From positions 1 to 25,093 of the forward strand of contig JBGSKV010000116.1 in assembly GCA_041740975.1 (NCBI GenBank): 25,093 nucleotides of DNA, written 5' to 3'. Shown here piece by piece: positions 6,328 to 16,000 of the stretch. This stretch comes from JBGSKV01 sp041740975. GTDB taxonomy: Bacteria; Bdellovibrionota_B; Oligoflexia; Oligoflexales; JALZUQ01. The translations under genes and the position numbers were made by a program. The notes beneath the pieces were generated by a model. The model was not told the origin of the DNA and did no database searches. It was given only the letters and a program-made list of their open reading frames with translations. The first letter of the stretch is position 1; each line of letters starts with the position of its first letter.

Positions 6328-7626
6328 TTATTTGGATTGGCCTTGCATCAGGCGAATGAGATGACTTTTATAGACTTCGACACCCGGTTGATCGTAGGCG
6401 TTCACATCCAGAAAACCAGCACTGACGGCACACGCACACTCAAAAAAAGCGAGCAGCGCACCTAAATGATAAGCATCCACCTGCTCCATTCGAATTTGCA
6501 AGCAAGGCATCTCTTGAGATGTGTAAGCGGTAAAGGTTGCATCGGCAGCCATTAAATTCAAATCATGTAAAGTTAGAGATTTTTGGTCATGTGAATTTAT
6601 GAGTTCGGTCGGAATTTGGAGTGGAGAATGAGAAGACTTCACTTTCTCTACATATAGAAAAGTCCCCAAAATATTGCGCTTTCCGTCTTGCAAATACTGA
6701 CCAAGCGAGTGGAGATCAGTCGTCAGTCGAACGCCTACTGGCAAAAGCCCCTTACCTTGCTTGCCTTCTGACTCGCCAAAAAGCTGCTTCCACCATTCGA
6801 CAATGTTGCCCAACTTAGGATTTCCGTAAAGCATGGCTTCACTAGCAAACCCCGCGTCGTGAGCCAAATAGCGCGCGATCGCATAATCAAAAATCGCAAG
6901 TTGTTGAGGGTAAGTTTCAAAATCTTGAAAAACTGCGTCCGCACCCATCAAAAGTTGCTTGGTATCCACCCCCAAAAAAGCCAAAGGTAAAAGTCCGACT
7001 GGAGTAAACACAGAAAATCGCCCGCCTACATCCGAAGGGATGGCAAAAGTTTTGTATCCTGCTTGGCGGCTTTTCTTTAGCAGCACACCTTTCTCTGGAT
7101 CGGTCACGGCAAAGATTCGTTCGGCAGCAGCGTTGCCGTAGCGAGCCTGCATATATTTTTCAATATAATGCGTCGCAATGCTCGGTTCCAGCGTTGTTCC
7201 GGATTTACTAACGAGAACGACGAGTGGCTCATATTGGTCAAGGATCTCGAAAAAATCAGTAGTGTATTCTTCCGATAAATGGTGGCCGAGCATAAATAGT
7301 TTTTTTTGATTGGAATTCTTCAGATCCCCGACAAAGCTATGGGCCAGCGCATCATATATCCCGGCCGTCCCCAAGTAAGACCCACCGACACCCACAAGGA
7401 CCACTGCATTATATTTATATTTAATCTGGCGCAACATTTCCTGAATATGAGCTTCTTGTTCGAATCCATGTTGTTTGGGATACTGAAACCAACCGGTCCA
7501 TTCTTGACCTTCTATCGTTTTCGAAATCAATTTTTCGCCGATTGCGGCGGCTTGCGATCGAAGACTAATGATGCTCTCTTGCCAAGAGCCAGGCAGACCG
7601 GCCATGTTCAGGCTTAAGCCTTTCAT
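6328..7626 (-). CDS. pgi: Glucose-6-phosphate isomerase
   Basis: This cytoplasmic enzyme interconverts glucose-6-phosphate and fructose-6-phosphate in glycolysis and gluconeogenesis. The 432 aa match the shorter, Bacillus-type bacterial form rather than the ~550-aa form. Motifs are the SIS sugar-phosphate loop VGVGGSYLG (residues 78-86), LVSKSGTTLEPS, the signature SDVGGRFSVFTPVGLLPLAF, FGESEGKQGKG carrying the catalytic Glu, and a C-terminal YDQPGVEVYK segment with the conserved catalytic Lys. The ATG at 7626 overlaps the hflX stop (ATGA), so translation is probably coupled to hflX. The 3' end is 62 bp from the SDR remnant, with no clear terminator between them. Confidence 0.96.
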   Translation of the reverse strand: MKGLSLNMAGLPGSWQESIISLRSQAAAIGEKLISKTIEGQEWTGWFQYPKQHGFEQEAHIQEMLRQIKYKYNAVVLVGVGGSYLGTAGIYDALAHSFVGDLKNSNQKKLFMLGHHLSEEYTTDFFEILDQYEPLVVLVSKSGTTLEPSIATHYIEKYMQARYGNAAAERIFAVTDPEKGVLLKKSRQAGYKTFAIPSDVGGRFSVFTPVGLLPLAFLGVDTKQLLMGADAVFQDFETYPQQLAIFDYAIARYLAHDAGFASEAMLYGNPKLGNIVEWWKQLFGESEGKQGKGLLPVGVRLTTDLHSLGQYLQDGKRNILGTFLYVEKVKSSHSPLQIPTELINSHDQKSLTLHDLNLMAADATFTAYTSQEMPCLQIRMEQVDAYHLGALLAFFECACAVSAGFLDVNAYDQPGVEVYKSHLIRLMQGQSK

Positions 7627-8930
7627 GCAGGCATCTCTCCATTAAGGATATAACCTTTAAGCTGGGCGACGATCGTTTTCGTCGCTTGCACTTCGTAGAT
7701 TCCGTAGTTTTGCGCCGTTTCAAAGTCAGTATTCAGTACCATGCACGTGCGGTAAATTTTGGAAATAATATCTTGCTGAGTGTGCGGGATTGCCAACTTG
7801 ACGGTGACTAAGTTGGCTTCAAAAAACTTGTTGATAGCCTCTTTCACTTTGGGCACGGACTTATCGTCAAGTGCCGAAATAGTCAAACTATCCGGATACG
7901 CTTGGCGTAAAACTTTTCCTAAGAATCCTTCTTCGACTTTATCAATTTTGTTGAAGATCATCATGACCGGGATATGGTCTGCTTCAATACTTTTGAGAAC
8001 GTCTTCAGTTGTTTCAATCTGCGCCCGATAATTGTCGCGGCTGATATCCACCACGTGCAAAAGTAGATCGGCCGAAAGCACTTCTTCTAGCGTAGAACGG
8101 AAACTCTGAACCAATCCATGCGGTAAATTCCGAATAAACCCGACCGTGTCGGTCAAAAGAACGCGAGGCTTGGTTCGTGGATCTAGGGTTTTGACTTTGG
8201 CATCCAAAGAGGCAAAGAGTTTGTCAGCTACGACAACTTCCGCATCGGTCAGTCGATTCATCAACGTTGACTTACCACTGTTCGTATATCCGACTAGTGC
8301 TACCGAAAGTTCTTTGGTACGCGACTTGCGTTGGGTTTGTCTATCACGCTTGATTTCATTTAGCTGACGTTTGAGTTTGATGATTTTTTCACGCGCTCGT
8401 CGTCTATCGACTTCGACTTGCTTCTCACCCATACCGCGGTTCAAACCACCACCCGATTGACGCTGAAAATGCGTCCACGCTCCGACCATTCGCGGCAAGA
8501 GATACTCTAGTCGAGCGATTTCAACCTGAGTTTTTGCTTCGCTGGTGCGAGCGTGTTGATGGAAAATTTCAAGAATGATTCCCGTTCGGTCCGTCACCTG
8601 ACAGCCGAGCGTCTCTTCGATGTTACGAAGTTGTGGTGGCGAAAGTGCATGGTCGAATACAACAAGATTGGCGTTGCTTTCCGCAACGAGATTCTTTATT
8701 TCTTCAATTTTGCCTTCACCAAGGAGGCTTCGGGCGCTGTACTTTTTACGACGTTGTACGACTTTGCCAACCGTCTGCACGCGCAGCGTTGTGAGGAGAG
8801 CTTGAAGCTCTACCAAATCCTCTTCAATTTGACCTTGGCTTTCATCCGTCAAACCTACACCAACATTAATTGAACGCTTTTCATGCCATTCAATAAAATC
8901 TGTTGCGGCAATATTTTGTTGTTGGCTCAT
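7623..8930 (-). CDS. hflX: GTPase HflX, ribosome-associated
   Basis: HflX is a GTPase that binds the 50S subunit and splits stalled or heat-damaged 70S ribosomes. The 435 aa show the N-terminal HflX domain (LLGEGKIEEIKNLV, VFDHALSPPQLRNIE, DRTGIILEIFHQHARTSEAK), a basic coiled-coil linker around residues 170-205, and the G domain with G1 GYTNSGKST (214-222), G3 DTVGF (261-265) and G4 NKID (327-330). The GGGLNRGMGEKQVEVDRR segment is diagnostic. AAGG lies 10 nt before the ATG. It is 12 bp downstream of a small membrane-protein gene and overlaps pgi by 4 bp. No hfq or hflKC is nearby, unlike the enterobacterial arrangement. Confidence 0.96.
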   Translation of the reverse strand: MSQQQNIAATDFIEWHEKRSINVGVGLTDESQGQIEEDLVELQALLTTLRVQTVGKVVQRRKKYSARSLLGEGKIEEIKNLVAESNANLVVFDHALSPPQLRNIEETLGCQVTDRTGIILEIFHQHARTSEAKTQVEIARLEYLLPRMVGAWTHFQRQSGGGLNRGMGEKQVEVDRRRAREKIIKLKRQLNEIKRDRQTQRKSRTKELSVALVGYTNSGKSTLMNRLTDAEVVVADKLFASLDAKVKTLDPRTKPRVLLTDTVGFIRNLPHGLVQSFRSTLEEVLSADLLLHVVDISRDNYRAQIETTEDVLKSIEADHIPVMMIFNKIDKVEEGFLGKVLRQAYPDSLTISALDDKSVPKVKEAINKFFEANLVTVKLAIPHTQQDIISKIYRTCMVLNTDFETAQNYGIYEVQATKTIVAQLKGYILNGEMPA

Positions 8931-8942
8931 AGAAACGGCGCC

Positions 8943-9152
8943 TTAGTCGCCGGACTTATTTAGATAAAGATACTCATAAAGGTATGCCACCCCAAAACCT
9001 AAAATCAATCCGCCGATTGCGGAGTGAAATAGCAATCCAACGCCAAGTCCAATAATAAGACCGGCTTTTTTATAAGGACTTAAGGCGGTGATCCAATCTC
9101 TTATTTTTATAAGGAGTGTTTCGACATCCTTAATCCAATCGTTCGAAGCCAT
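8943..9152 (-). CDS. Small membrane protein of unknown function
   Basis: About 69 aa: an amphipathic, charged N-terminal helix (WIKDVETLLIKIRDWITALS), then a Gly-rich hydrophobic hairpin (AGLIIGLGVGLLFHSAIGG, LILGFGVAYLYEYLYL) that should make two close membrane passes. The end is KSGD. The ATG at 9152 is preferred over the ATG at 9161, because AGGA lies 10 nt before the former and only 1 nt before the latter. It is the first gene of a leftward group with hflX and pgi. No family is recognised; it could be an inner-membrane stress-associated protein, but that is speculation. Confidence 0.65.
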   Translation of the reverse strand: MASNDWIKDVETLLIKIRDWITALSPYKKAGLIIGLGVGLLFHSAIGGLILGFGVAYLYEYLYLNKSGD

Positions 9153-9269
9153 ATTCAACATGTCCTACAAAGTTCTGACTGATAGTTTTCAGGTTAACAA
9201 ATAACTCTAGCAGGGTCAAAAAGAAGTCACGATTTGAGGCGGAGGTGGTGGAATTCCCGGACTCTCCGT

Positions 9270-9305
9270 TCACCAGGAGATCCTTCGCTTCGCTCTGGAT
9301 GACGG
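9270..9305. repeat. Imperfect palindromic repeat downstream of actF (REP-like)
   Basis: The segment holds CACCAGGAGATCC, TTCGCTTCGCTC and TGGATGACG and can fold through CACCAG/CTGGATG with a bulge. CGCTCTGGATGACG at 9291-9304 differs by one base from CGCTCTGAATGACG at 515-528. The GATCCTTCGCTTCGCTC core is of a type I associate with dispersed bacterial palindromes. It follows the actF stop on the minus strand, where it could stabilise the 3' end of the act mRNA. The rest of 9162-9314 holds nothing else I can name. Confidence 0.5.
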
Positions 9306-9314
9306 ACAGGAGTT

Positions 9315-10565
9315 TCAGTGCGCCGAATCAAGATGCTCATAAAGAAGCGGATCCGCTACACCAATTAGCGGTGTCGTCTTGCCATATCGACGTATCGATC
9401 CTAAAAATAAGCCCAGTACACCTAAAAAGATGCCCAGTTCAATGATAGGAAAGTAGAAACCATCTACTTTGATGATTTCCGGCATAACGATCAGCATGTA
9501 CACGCTCCACTGAGCCGCCAAAATACTCAAACAAAGAATGGGTGTATAAACTGGCGTCCATTTCGCCGCCTTTGGAATCAAAGCAAACATCGGAATCAGA
9601 AAATTAAAAATAGGGGCAATCAGCACAATGTATAGCCAAGGCGAATGCAGTCGATGGATAAAGTATTCTGTTTCTTCCGGGATATTACCAAACCAGTACG
9701 TTAAAACGTGCGCGTAAGTCGTATAGGCAAAAAAGATCGTAAATCCATAAAGCAACTTGCCAACATCATGAAACTGCTGCCTCTTATAAACTTGTCCTAT
9801 TTGAGTGTTTCGCAGAGCAAAGAGCACCAGGAGTAACACCGCAAAGTGCGTCTGCATTGCGATTGCAAACAACCATCCACCCCACAATGTTGAGAACCAA
9901 GTGGGAGCTAGAGACATTAATAAGTCAAAACCCAGAAGTGAAAAGCAAAGTGAGTAAACGACAAGAATCGGCGCGCTCCAATAACGTGTCAGGTCACGGA
10001 CCCGGCGACCTTCGGCCATTGCTTCCTTCAAATGACCATCGACGAATAACTTGTCGCGTTTTTTCACAAGACGCAATTGCCATTGCGAAAGCGCGGTGAT
10101 CGCCGCAATCGCTCCGAGATCTCGCACAGCCATAAAATAAGGGCGCAACCACACGTCTTTTCCAGGAAAGTGATGCAACATTTCCGGATTGCGAATCCAG
10201 GGATAAAGATCACCGACAGGTTTAACTTTGAAGATGATGCAAAGCATATAGATAGCTAGAATCAAACCAGAAATCGGCAGAAAACTACCGAAAGCTTCAT
10301 GGATCTTCTTGATAGGACGACCCCACGTCGCCCCGATAACATCTTGCATCGCTGCGAAAGCAACTCCAATAATGGCGATACCGTAAAAAAAGAATATATT
10401 AAAAAGAAGCGAACCTAAAACTCGAGCACTACTACCAGTCGACATAGCAACTAAAAAAGTAAGAGCTCCAATCAATATGCAAAAGATGATTCCCCCACGT
10501 AACGTCGGATTATCACCAAGAAAGTAACCGCTTCTTTTTGCAAAAATGTCTTGAACCGCGCTCAT
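9315..10565 (-). CDS. actF: Alternative complex III subunit ActF (integral membrane)
   Basis: ActF is one of two large membrane subunits of alternative complex III, related to ActC/NrfD. The 416 aa contain about ten hydrophobic helices, with polar signatures such as PEMLHHFPGKDVWLRPYF, RRVRDLTRYWSAPILV and FGFTIFFAYTTYAHVLTYW-like helices (here GFTIFFAYTTYAHVLTYWFG). The ATG overlaps the actE stop (ATGA), indicating translational coupling. It is the last gene of the operon. In many species a caa3 or related oxidase cluster follows actF; here only a repeat and a divergent housekeeping group follow. The call rests on the position in an otherwise textbook actABCDEF order as well as on sequence. 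Confidence 0.9.
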   Translation of the reverse strand: MSAVQDIFAKRSGYFLGDNPTLRGGIIFCILIGALTFLVAMSTGSSARVLGSLLFNIFFFYGIAIIGVAFAAMQDVIGATWGRPIKKIHEAFGSFLPISGLILAIYMLCIIFKVKPVGDLYPWIRNPEMLHHFPGKDVWLRPYFMAVRDLGAIAAITALSQWQLRLVKKRDKLFVDGHLKEAMAEGRRVRDLTRYWSAPILVVYSLCFSLLGFDLLMSLAPTWFSTLWGGWLFAIAMQTHFAVLLLVLFALRNTQIGQVYKRQQFHDVGKLLYGFTIFFAYTTYAHVLTYWFGNIPEETEYFIHRLHSPWLYIVLIAPIFNFLIPMFALIPKAAKWTPVYTPILCLSILAAQWSVYMLIVMPEIIKVDGFYFPIIELGIFLGVLGLFLGSIRRYGKTTPLIGVADPLLYEHLDSAH

Positions 10566-11077
10566 TCATTCGCCTTTGCTTGCAAAGTTCTTAAGTAATG
10601 GATGATCTGCCAACGCTCTTTCACAGTGGTACTGTGACGGTAGCCTGGCATGGTGCCGATACCAAAAGAAATTCGATGAAAATACCAACCATCCGCACGT
10701 CCTCTGACTTGGTCCAAAGTCAAATCTGGAGCTTTAGGATATGCGCTTGTTAAACTGCCATCACCTCTTGCACTCGGACCATGGCAAACGATACAAGTTA
10801 TTTCGAAAACAGCTTTGCCTTCGGCCAAATTCTCTTCTGAAGCTGGCAATGGATTTTTGAGAACTTGTTCACTTTCTTCAGCTGTCTCAGGATAAAGAGT
10901 CGCGTTACGAGCGACACTTCCGGGTGGGGGGTCCAAAAAGTCTCTTTGCGCCTTTATGGCAGGACTATCAGCCATATCCGGCATGTACTGGATGCCCGTG
11001 TTTCTTTTGTTCAAATTGCAGTTCGTAAGGCTAAACCCTAAGAACATCAACATTAGTGTTTTGAGTATTCGCATCAT
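10562..11077 (-). CDS. actE: Alternative complex III subunit ActE, monohaem cytochrome c lipoprotein
   Basis: 171 aa with a lipoprotein signal (hydrophobic LMLMFLGFSLTNC, lipid-accepting Cys20), so the protein is membrane-anchored on the periplasmic side. One haem c site is present, CIVCHG (C95-C98-H99), and the likely distal Met lies in GIGTMPGYRHS. This fits ActE, the monohaem subunit thought to hand electrons from the pentahaem ActA toward a soluble carrier or oxidase. The start overlaps the actD stop; of the two tandem ATGs the second (11074) has the better spacing (5 nt) from GGA. The 3' end overlaps actF by 4 bp. Confidence 0.93.
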   Translation of the reverse strand: MMRILKTLMLMFLGFSLTNCNLNKRNTGIQYMPDMADSPAIKAQRDFLDPPPGSVARNATLYPETAEESEQVLKNPLPASEENLAEGKAVFEITCIVCHGPSARGDGSLTSAYPKAPDLTLDQVRGRADGWYFHRISFGIGTMPGYRHSTTVKERWQIIHYLRTLQAKANE

Positions 11078-11631
11078 GTTCCACTGATCTCACAAATTTC
11101 TTGCGCGCCTAGTTCTTTCAATAACTTTGCCTGGGAACTATTCGGACCAACGTTTGGCACGAAAATCCCGAAACGATCATCAGATAAACGATTATCCAAT
11201 ATTGTTGTCTTTGGATTTGGTATTTTGCACATGATAAGCATTCCCAAAATAGTCCCTAATCCGCCAAAAAGAATTGTCATTTCAAAACCGATCACGACAA
11301 AAGCTGGCAAAGAATAAATACCCGGGGTCTTACCGCCTGTTACTAGTGGCCAGTCCAAGTCGATCAACATACATAAGGCAAAACCAAAGAAGGTTCCGGT
11401 TAAGCCGCAAACCAATGTGAACCAACGCACGGGGCTGTAGCCGAATCCGCTGGCGTGCTCGACTTCATGATAAGAGGTTGGCGTGAACGTTTCATAACTT
11501 TCGACTTCTTGCGTCGAACGAAGATGTTCGATCGCGCTGCAAAAATGGTCCAAATACGTGTAAACAGCCAAAACACCCTGCGGCGCCGGTCCCGGCGGGG
11601 GATTTAATTTGGCCATTAGTTTTTTTAGCAT
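11074..11631 (-). CDS. actD: Alternative complex III subunit ActD
   Basis: About 185 aa. The N-terminal part is soluble (PAPQGVLAVYTYLDHFCSAI, then TPTSYHEVEHASGFGYSPVR), followed by two membrane helices (FTLVCGLTGTFFGFALCMLI and LPAFVVIGFEMTILFGGLGT) and a cytoplasmic tail with DDRFGIFVP. This is the DUF3341/ActD pattern; the subunit packs against ActC. The ATG at 11631 is chosen over the upstream TTG at 11667 because GAGGGA lies 6 nt before it, an almost ideal ribosome-binding site. The stop overlaps the actE start. Confidence 0.92.
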   Translation of the reverse strand: MLKKLMAKLNPPPGPAPQGVLAVYTYLDHFCSAIEHLRSTQEVESYETFTPTSYHEVEHASGFGYSPVRWFTLVCGLTGTFFGFALCMLIDLDWPLVTGGKTPGIYSLPAFVVIGFEMTILFGGLGTILGMLIMCKIPNPKTTILDNRLSDDRFGIFVPNVGPNSSQAKLLKELGAQEICEISGT

Positions 11632-11672
11632 CGTATATCCCTCTAGCGTACAAAACTCATTCGACAAATCAC

Positions 11673-13049
11673 CTAAACGTGCTCTTCACCTTCGAGCGAA
11701 CTATGCTGCAAAGCTTTTCGACCTTCAGGACTTAATGGCTTCGGCATAATCAACTTTAACTCTGACATCGAAATAAACGGGAAGAATCGACAGAACATGA
11801 GGAACCAGAACGTAAACCAACCAAAACTTCCTACGGTGATGCCGATCTCGATCCAAGATGGTTGGTAGTGCCCCCACGAACCCGGAACGAAGTCTTCGAC
11901 CAGACTTGAAACGATAATATTGTATCGTTCGAACCACATACCCACGTTAATCAAAACGTTTATAATCATAGCGACCATAATATTGCGTCTAATCGACTTG
12001 TTCCAATAAAGCATCGGAAAAATGCAGTTACAAAAAACCATAATCCAGAAATAAAATGCGTAGGGACCAGCGGCGCGTTTTTGAAAAATCGCCCATTCGT
12101 AAACGTTGCCAGAATACCACGCGATAAAAAATTCAATAGCGTACGCGTAGGCGACGATTGTTGACGTAAGGAGAATAAGTCTATTGCAAGATTCGAGATG
12201 ATCTTCCCGAATGAAACCTTCTAGGCGGAACATATGACGCACAGGGATAACCATCGTGTAAACCATCGCCATTCCGGAAAGAATCGCACCGGCCACAAAA
12301 TATGGCGGGAAAATAGTCGTGTGCCAACCCGGCTGGAGTGACATCGCAAAGTCCCAAGATACGACACTGTGGACAGATAAAACGAGTGGCGTGGCTAATG
12401 CAGCCAACAGTCCGTAACCAGCTTCGTAGTGCCACCATTGTTTTGCCGTTCCACGCCAGCCAAATGATAAAAAGCCATAAACAAGCCGCTTGAAGCCCGT
12501 CGTGCGATCACGAATGCTCGCCAAATCCGGGACAAGACCCATGTACCAAAAGAGCAAAGAAATGGTTAAATATGTGTTGATCGCAAAGACGTCCCACATC
12601 AAAGGCGAACGGAAATTGATCCACACGTTATTTGAGTTTGTAAAAGGCGGCATCATCCAAAACAAGTCCCACACCCGACCCGCGTGAATCAACGGGAACA
12701 AGCCGGCCGTGATGACCGCAAAGATTGTCATCGCTTCCGCGCTTCGGTTCACGGTGTTACGCCACTTGGCGCGAAATAAGAATAAAATCGCTGAAATCAA
12801 AGTACCAGCGTGGCCAATACCGACCCAAAAGACAAAGTTCGTAATCTCAACGCCCCAGAATACTGGACTCGTCAAACCTGTTACACCCATACCTAAGGCA
12901 ATTTGGATGCCCCAGCATGTTCCCCCTAGCAAAACGCCAAAAATAGAAATTGCCCAGGCGATATAGTAACTCGGGCGCGGGTTGCGCATGTTAATCAGAA
13001 TACCTGGATTAACATCGGAAATTGTTTTGGTCCAAACAGGTTCACTCAT
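11673..13049 (-). CDS. actC: Alternative complex III subunit ActC (NrfD-like quinol-binding membrane subunit)
   Basis: A 458-aa NrfD/PsrC-family protein with about ten transmembrane helices, beginning near AWAISIFGVLLGGTCWGIQI. Conserved pieces are FVFWVGIGHAGTLISAILFL, the DLFWMMPPFTNSNNVWINFR loop, HYEAGYGLLAALATPLVLSV and HSVVSWDFAMSLQPGWHTTI. In the family this subunit carries the quinol site on the periplasmic side, next to the ActB iron-sulfur domain. AAGGA lies upstream of the ATG, and actB ends 29 bp upstream of the start. The His in GHAGTLIS and the acidic residues of the helix bundle are present, so it looks functional. Confidence 0.95.
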   Translation of the reverse strand: MSEPVWTKTISDVNPGILINMRNPRPSYYIAWAISIFGVLLGGTCWGIQIALGMGVTGLTSPVFWGVEITNFVFWVGIGHAGTLISAILFLFRAKWRNTVNRSAEAMTIFAVITAGLFPLIHAGRVWDLFWMMPPFTNSNNVWINFRSPLMWDVFAINTYLTISLLFWYMGLVPDLASIRDRTTGFKRLVYGFLSFGWRGTAKQWWHYEAGYGLLAALATPLVLSVHSVVSWDFAMSLQPGWHTTIFPPYFVAGAILSGMAMVYTMVIPVRHMFRLEGFIREDHLESCNRLILLTSTIVAYAYAIEFFIAWYSGNVYEWAIFQKRAAGPYAFYFWIMVFCNCIFPMLYWNKSIRRNIMVAMIINVLINVGMWFERYNIIVSSLVEDFVPGSWGHYQPSWIEIGITVGSFGWFTFWFLMFCRFFPFISMSELKLIMPKPLSPEGRKALQHSSLEGEEHV

Positions 13050-13078
13050 AGGTTACGCAATCCTTAATTCCTAATTCG

Positions 13079-16000
13079 TTAACCATGGCTCTTAGGGGCG
13101 TGCGGATCTGAATGCTCGCCATCTTTAGAGTGGGTTTTATGTTCAAACTTCTGCGCGACAATCTGTTTAACGTAACTGACATTCGGAAGAGTCTTGATAC
13201 CGTAATGTCCAATCTCCGGATCACCACCTAATGCAAGGTAAGACAAACTATCTTTACGCTTCTTACCGACGATGCTTTTCTCGTCAAGCAAGTTCCCAAA
13301 ATCAATAGCGTCAGATGGACAGACCTGCTGACATGCCGTCTGCAACTCACCAATCGAGCCTGGTTTTGCGTCGGCAATTTTTTGACCCGTACCAATTAAA
13401 TTGTGTTTGGCGTCACGAATACGCTGAACGCAAAAAGTACATTTTTCCATAATTCCGCGCGTACGAACGGTAACGTCCGGGTTCAGAGCGCGAGGATTGA
13501 GGGGGACATTCCACCGTTGCGTAAACCAATTGAAGCGGCGAACTTTATAAGGGCAAGCGTTTGCACAGTAACGGGTACCAACACATCGGTTGTAAGTTTG
13601 CGTATTAATGCCTTCATCATCATGAGTCGTAGCATAAACTGGACAAACCGCTTCGCACGGCGCATGGTTACAATGCTGACACATCATGGGCTGCAAAGTC
13701 ACTTGCGGATTGTCGACTGGACCTTCAAAATAACGGTCCAACCGGATCCAATGCATTTCACGACCTTGCGTGATCATTTTGCGACCGACCTGCGGAATAT
13801 TGTTTTCGACCGCACAAGCCACCATACAAGCCGAACATCCGCTACATTTGGTTAAGTCTATCGACATTCCCCAACGATAGTCGCCATTCGGTAATTTCGG
13901 ATACAAATCTGGCGCTGTGTCCAAATCAACTTTCTTAGTAATGCTTTCAGAGGCTTCACCACGCGTTGCTTTTTTAACGATATCCGTGCGATTTCCAAGT
14001 TCCGCCGTTGGTTTTTGCATGTGAGCAATTCTGATGCGACGGCCGGTTTTTGATAGTGTTACGCCGATATTACTCGTGACAGGATATCCGATAACAGAAT
14101 CCACACCACCACTGTAAGCCACTAGCGGATCCACGCCGACGTTGTCGCTTACGCGGTTTAACTTTAACTTGTGCCCATTTCCACGAGGAACGACAACGGT
14201 ATCGCGATGCAGACCGGGAACGGGATACACACCCACATTAAACGGTTTGCCGCCATCCGCTTCAACCGTGACTTCATCATAAATTCTGAGGCCTAGACTT
14301 TTTGCAGTGTCGGGATGGATGGCAAGCCACGAATCCCATGCAATAGTCGTCATAGCATCGCCCACTTCTTGCAAAAGAGGTGTGTTTGCGCCGCGGCCAT
14401 CTAATAATCGCGTATCAAGCGGTGATAGCAGACGTAGCCCCGAGGTTGGGGCGAGAATTTTTACACGACTACTCACATCCGTTCGGAGACCCGTAGATTT
14501 GGCCATGAGGTTTCCGTAAAAACCTTGTCGCTGAATGCTTTGGAAAAATAATTTGAAACTTAAGGCCGCTTCTTTAGAAGACTTGTGGAGTGCGCCCCAC
14601 TGTTTTTGAATATAATCGTGGTAGCTTTTGAAAGGCATTGGTTTTTCGACGGTTGCCGCAATCCACAAAAGAACGTCTTCAGCTTGGCGACTGTCGGTCG
14701 TATTACGTACGGCTGGTTGACGCAAACTCCAAAATCCGTCGGCCGGTTGCTCATCGCCCCACGACTCTAAATAATGCGTGTTCGGCAATTTGTATGTTGC
14801 GAGTTCATCTGTTTCATTCGGTGAAGCCTGCATAGATACAATTGTTTTTATATTCTTGATGGAATCTGCAAAACCATAGCTAGCTGGCAACGTAAACGCC
14901 GGATTGCTATCAATGATAAAAAGAATATCTAAGTCTGGAGCCTCGGCTTTGAACTTCTGCAAACTATCGGAGCGAACCGGAGAACGCATCGCACCTTTAG
15001 AAACATGTAGGAAGCGGTCATAGGCACCAATCATAATATTAATATGGACTGCTAATAATTGTAGATTCGTGGCGTTTTGGTCAAAACTATCACCACTCCC
15101 GCAAATGACGACAGATGGTTCCGTCATCAACGAGGTCGCCAATGTCCGAATTTTTTCGCTTCCACCAGGAAGCATCTTATCAAGATCATTTAGCAAGGCA
15201 TCATGAGCTACCAAAATATTTCTAGCTGCCGATGTTGCACTGCCGCCACCAAGTGAGCGAGGGCTACCGACCAATTCTTTTAAGAGAGCTAACGCAATGA
15301 CAACTTCGGAGCCTGGGGCAATCACATGGCGATGATCAGCTTTGCCGCCGGTTGCCGTATAGTTCGACTCGAATTGTGTGAAAAGGCTTTGAGCAAAGGG
15401 TTTTTCCGCGTCAAATCCATGCGAAGCGGCAAAGAGTTTTGAGCTATAGACAGGATGCGTGCCGGTGTTTAAGAAATCCGTACCGATACCGACGACATTC
15501 CTCACGCCATTTAAGTCTAAGCGCGGAATGATGCTGCGTCCCATCGTCATATTATGCGCTTCAGCGATGGCCGCATAAAGGGTGTTGGCTTCATAAGTGT
15601 AAAGCTTCGCTGGCGATGATCCCATGCGAGTTAAGAACTCTTCAAAAAAACCGTGGCGATGGCCCGTACTACCGTTCGTAAAAATGCCAATTTTGGCTGT
15701 TTCTTTAACTTCGGCACCGAGTATTTCAAAAACTTCATCCCACTGTGCCGAATCGACGCGATTTCCGCGTTTCAACAAAGGGGCTTTGCGGCGATCAGGA
15801 TGATATACCGTCTGAATGGCGGCCTGGCCTAAAGCACAAGTCGCACCACTGTTCATAGGATGTTGTTCGTGACCTTCGATTTTGCGAGGACGACCTTCAC
15901 GGACTTTGACAATGACACCACACGCACTTGGGCATTCGCCACAAGTGGTTGCATAAAGTGCTGGAATACCCACCATTTGATCGGCTGGTTGCTCGACATA

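Noticed and set aside
13403..13855. 150-codon open frame on the plus strand opposite the actB iron-sulfur domain
   Set aside because: The minus strand encodes a clear, conserved ferredoxin-type domain here; the plus translation has no domain or ribosome-binding support.
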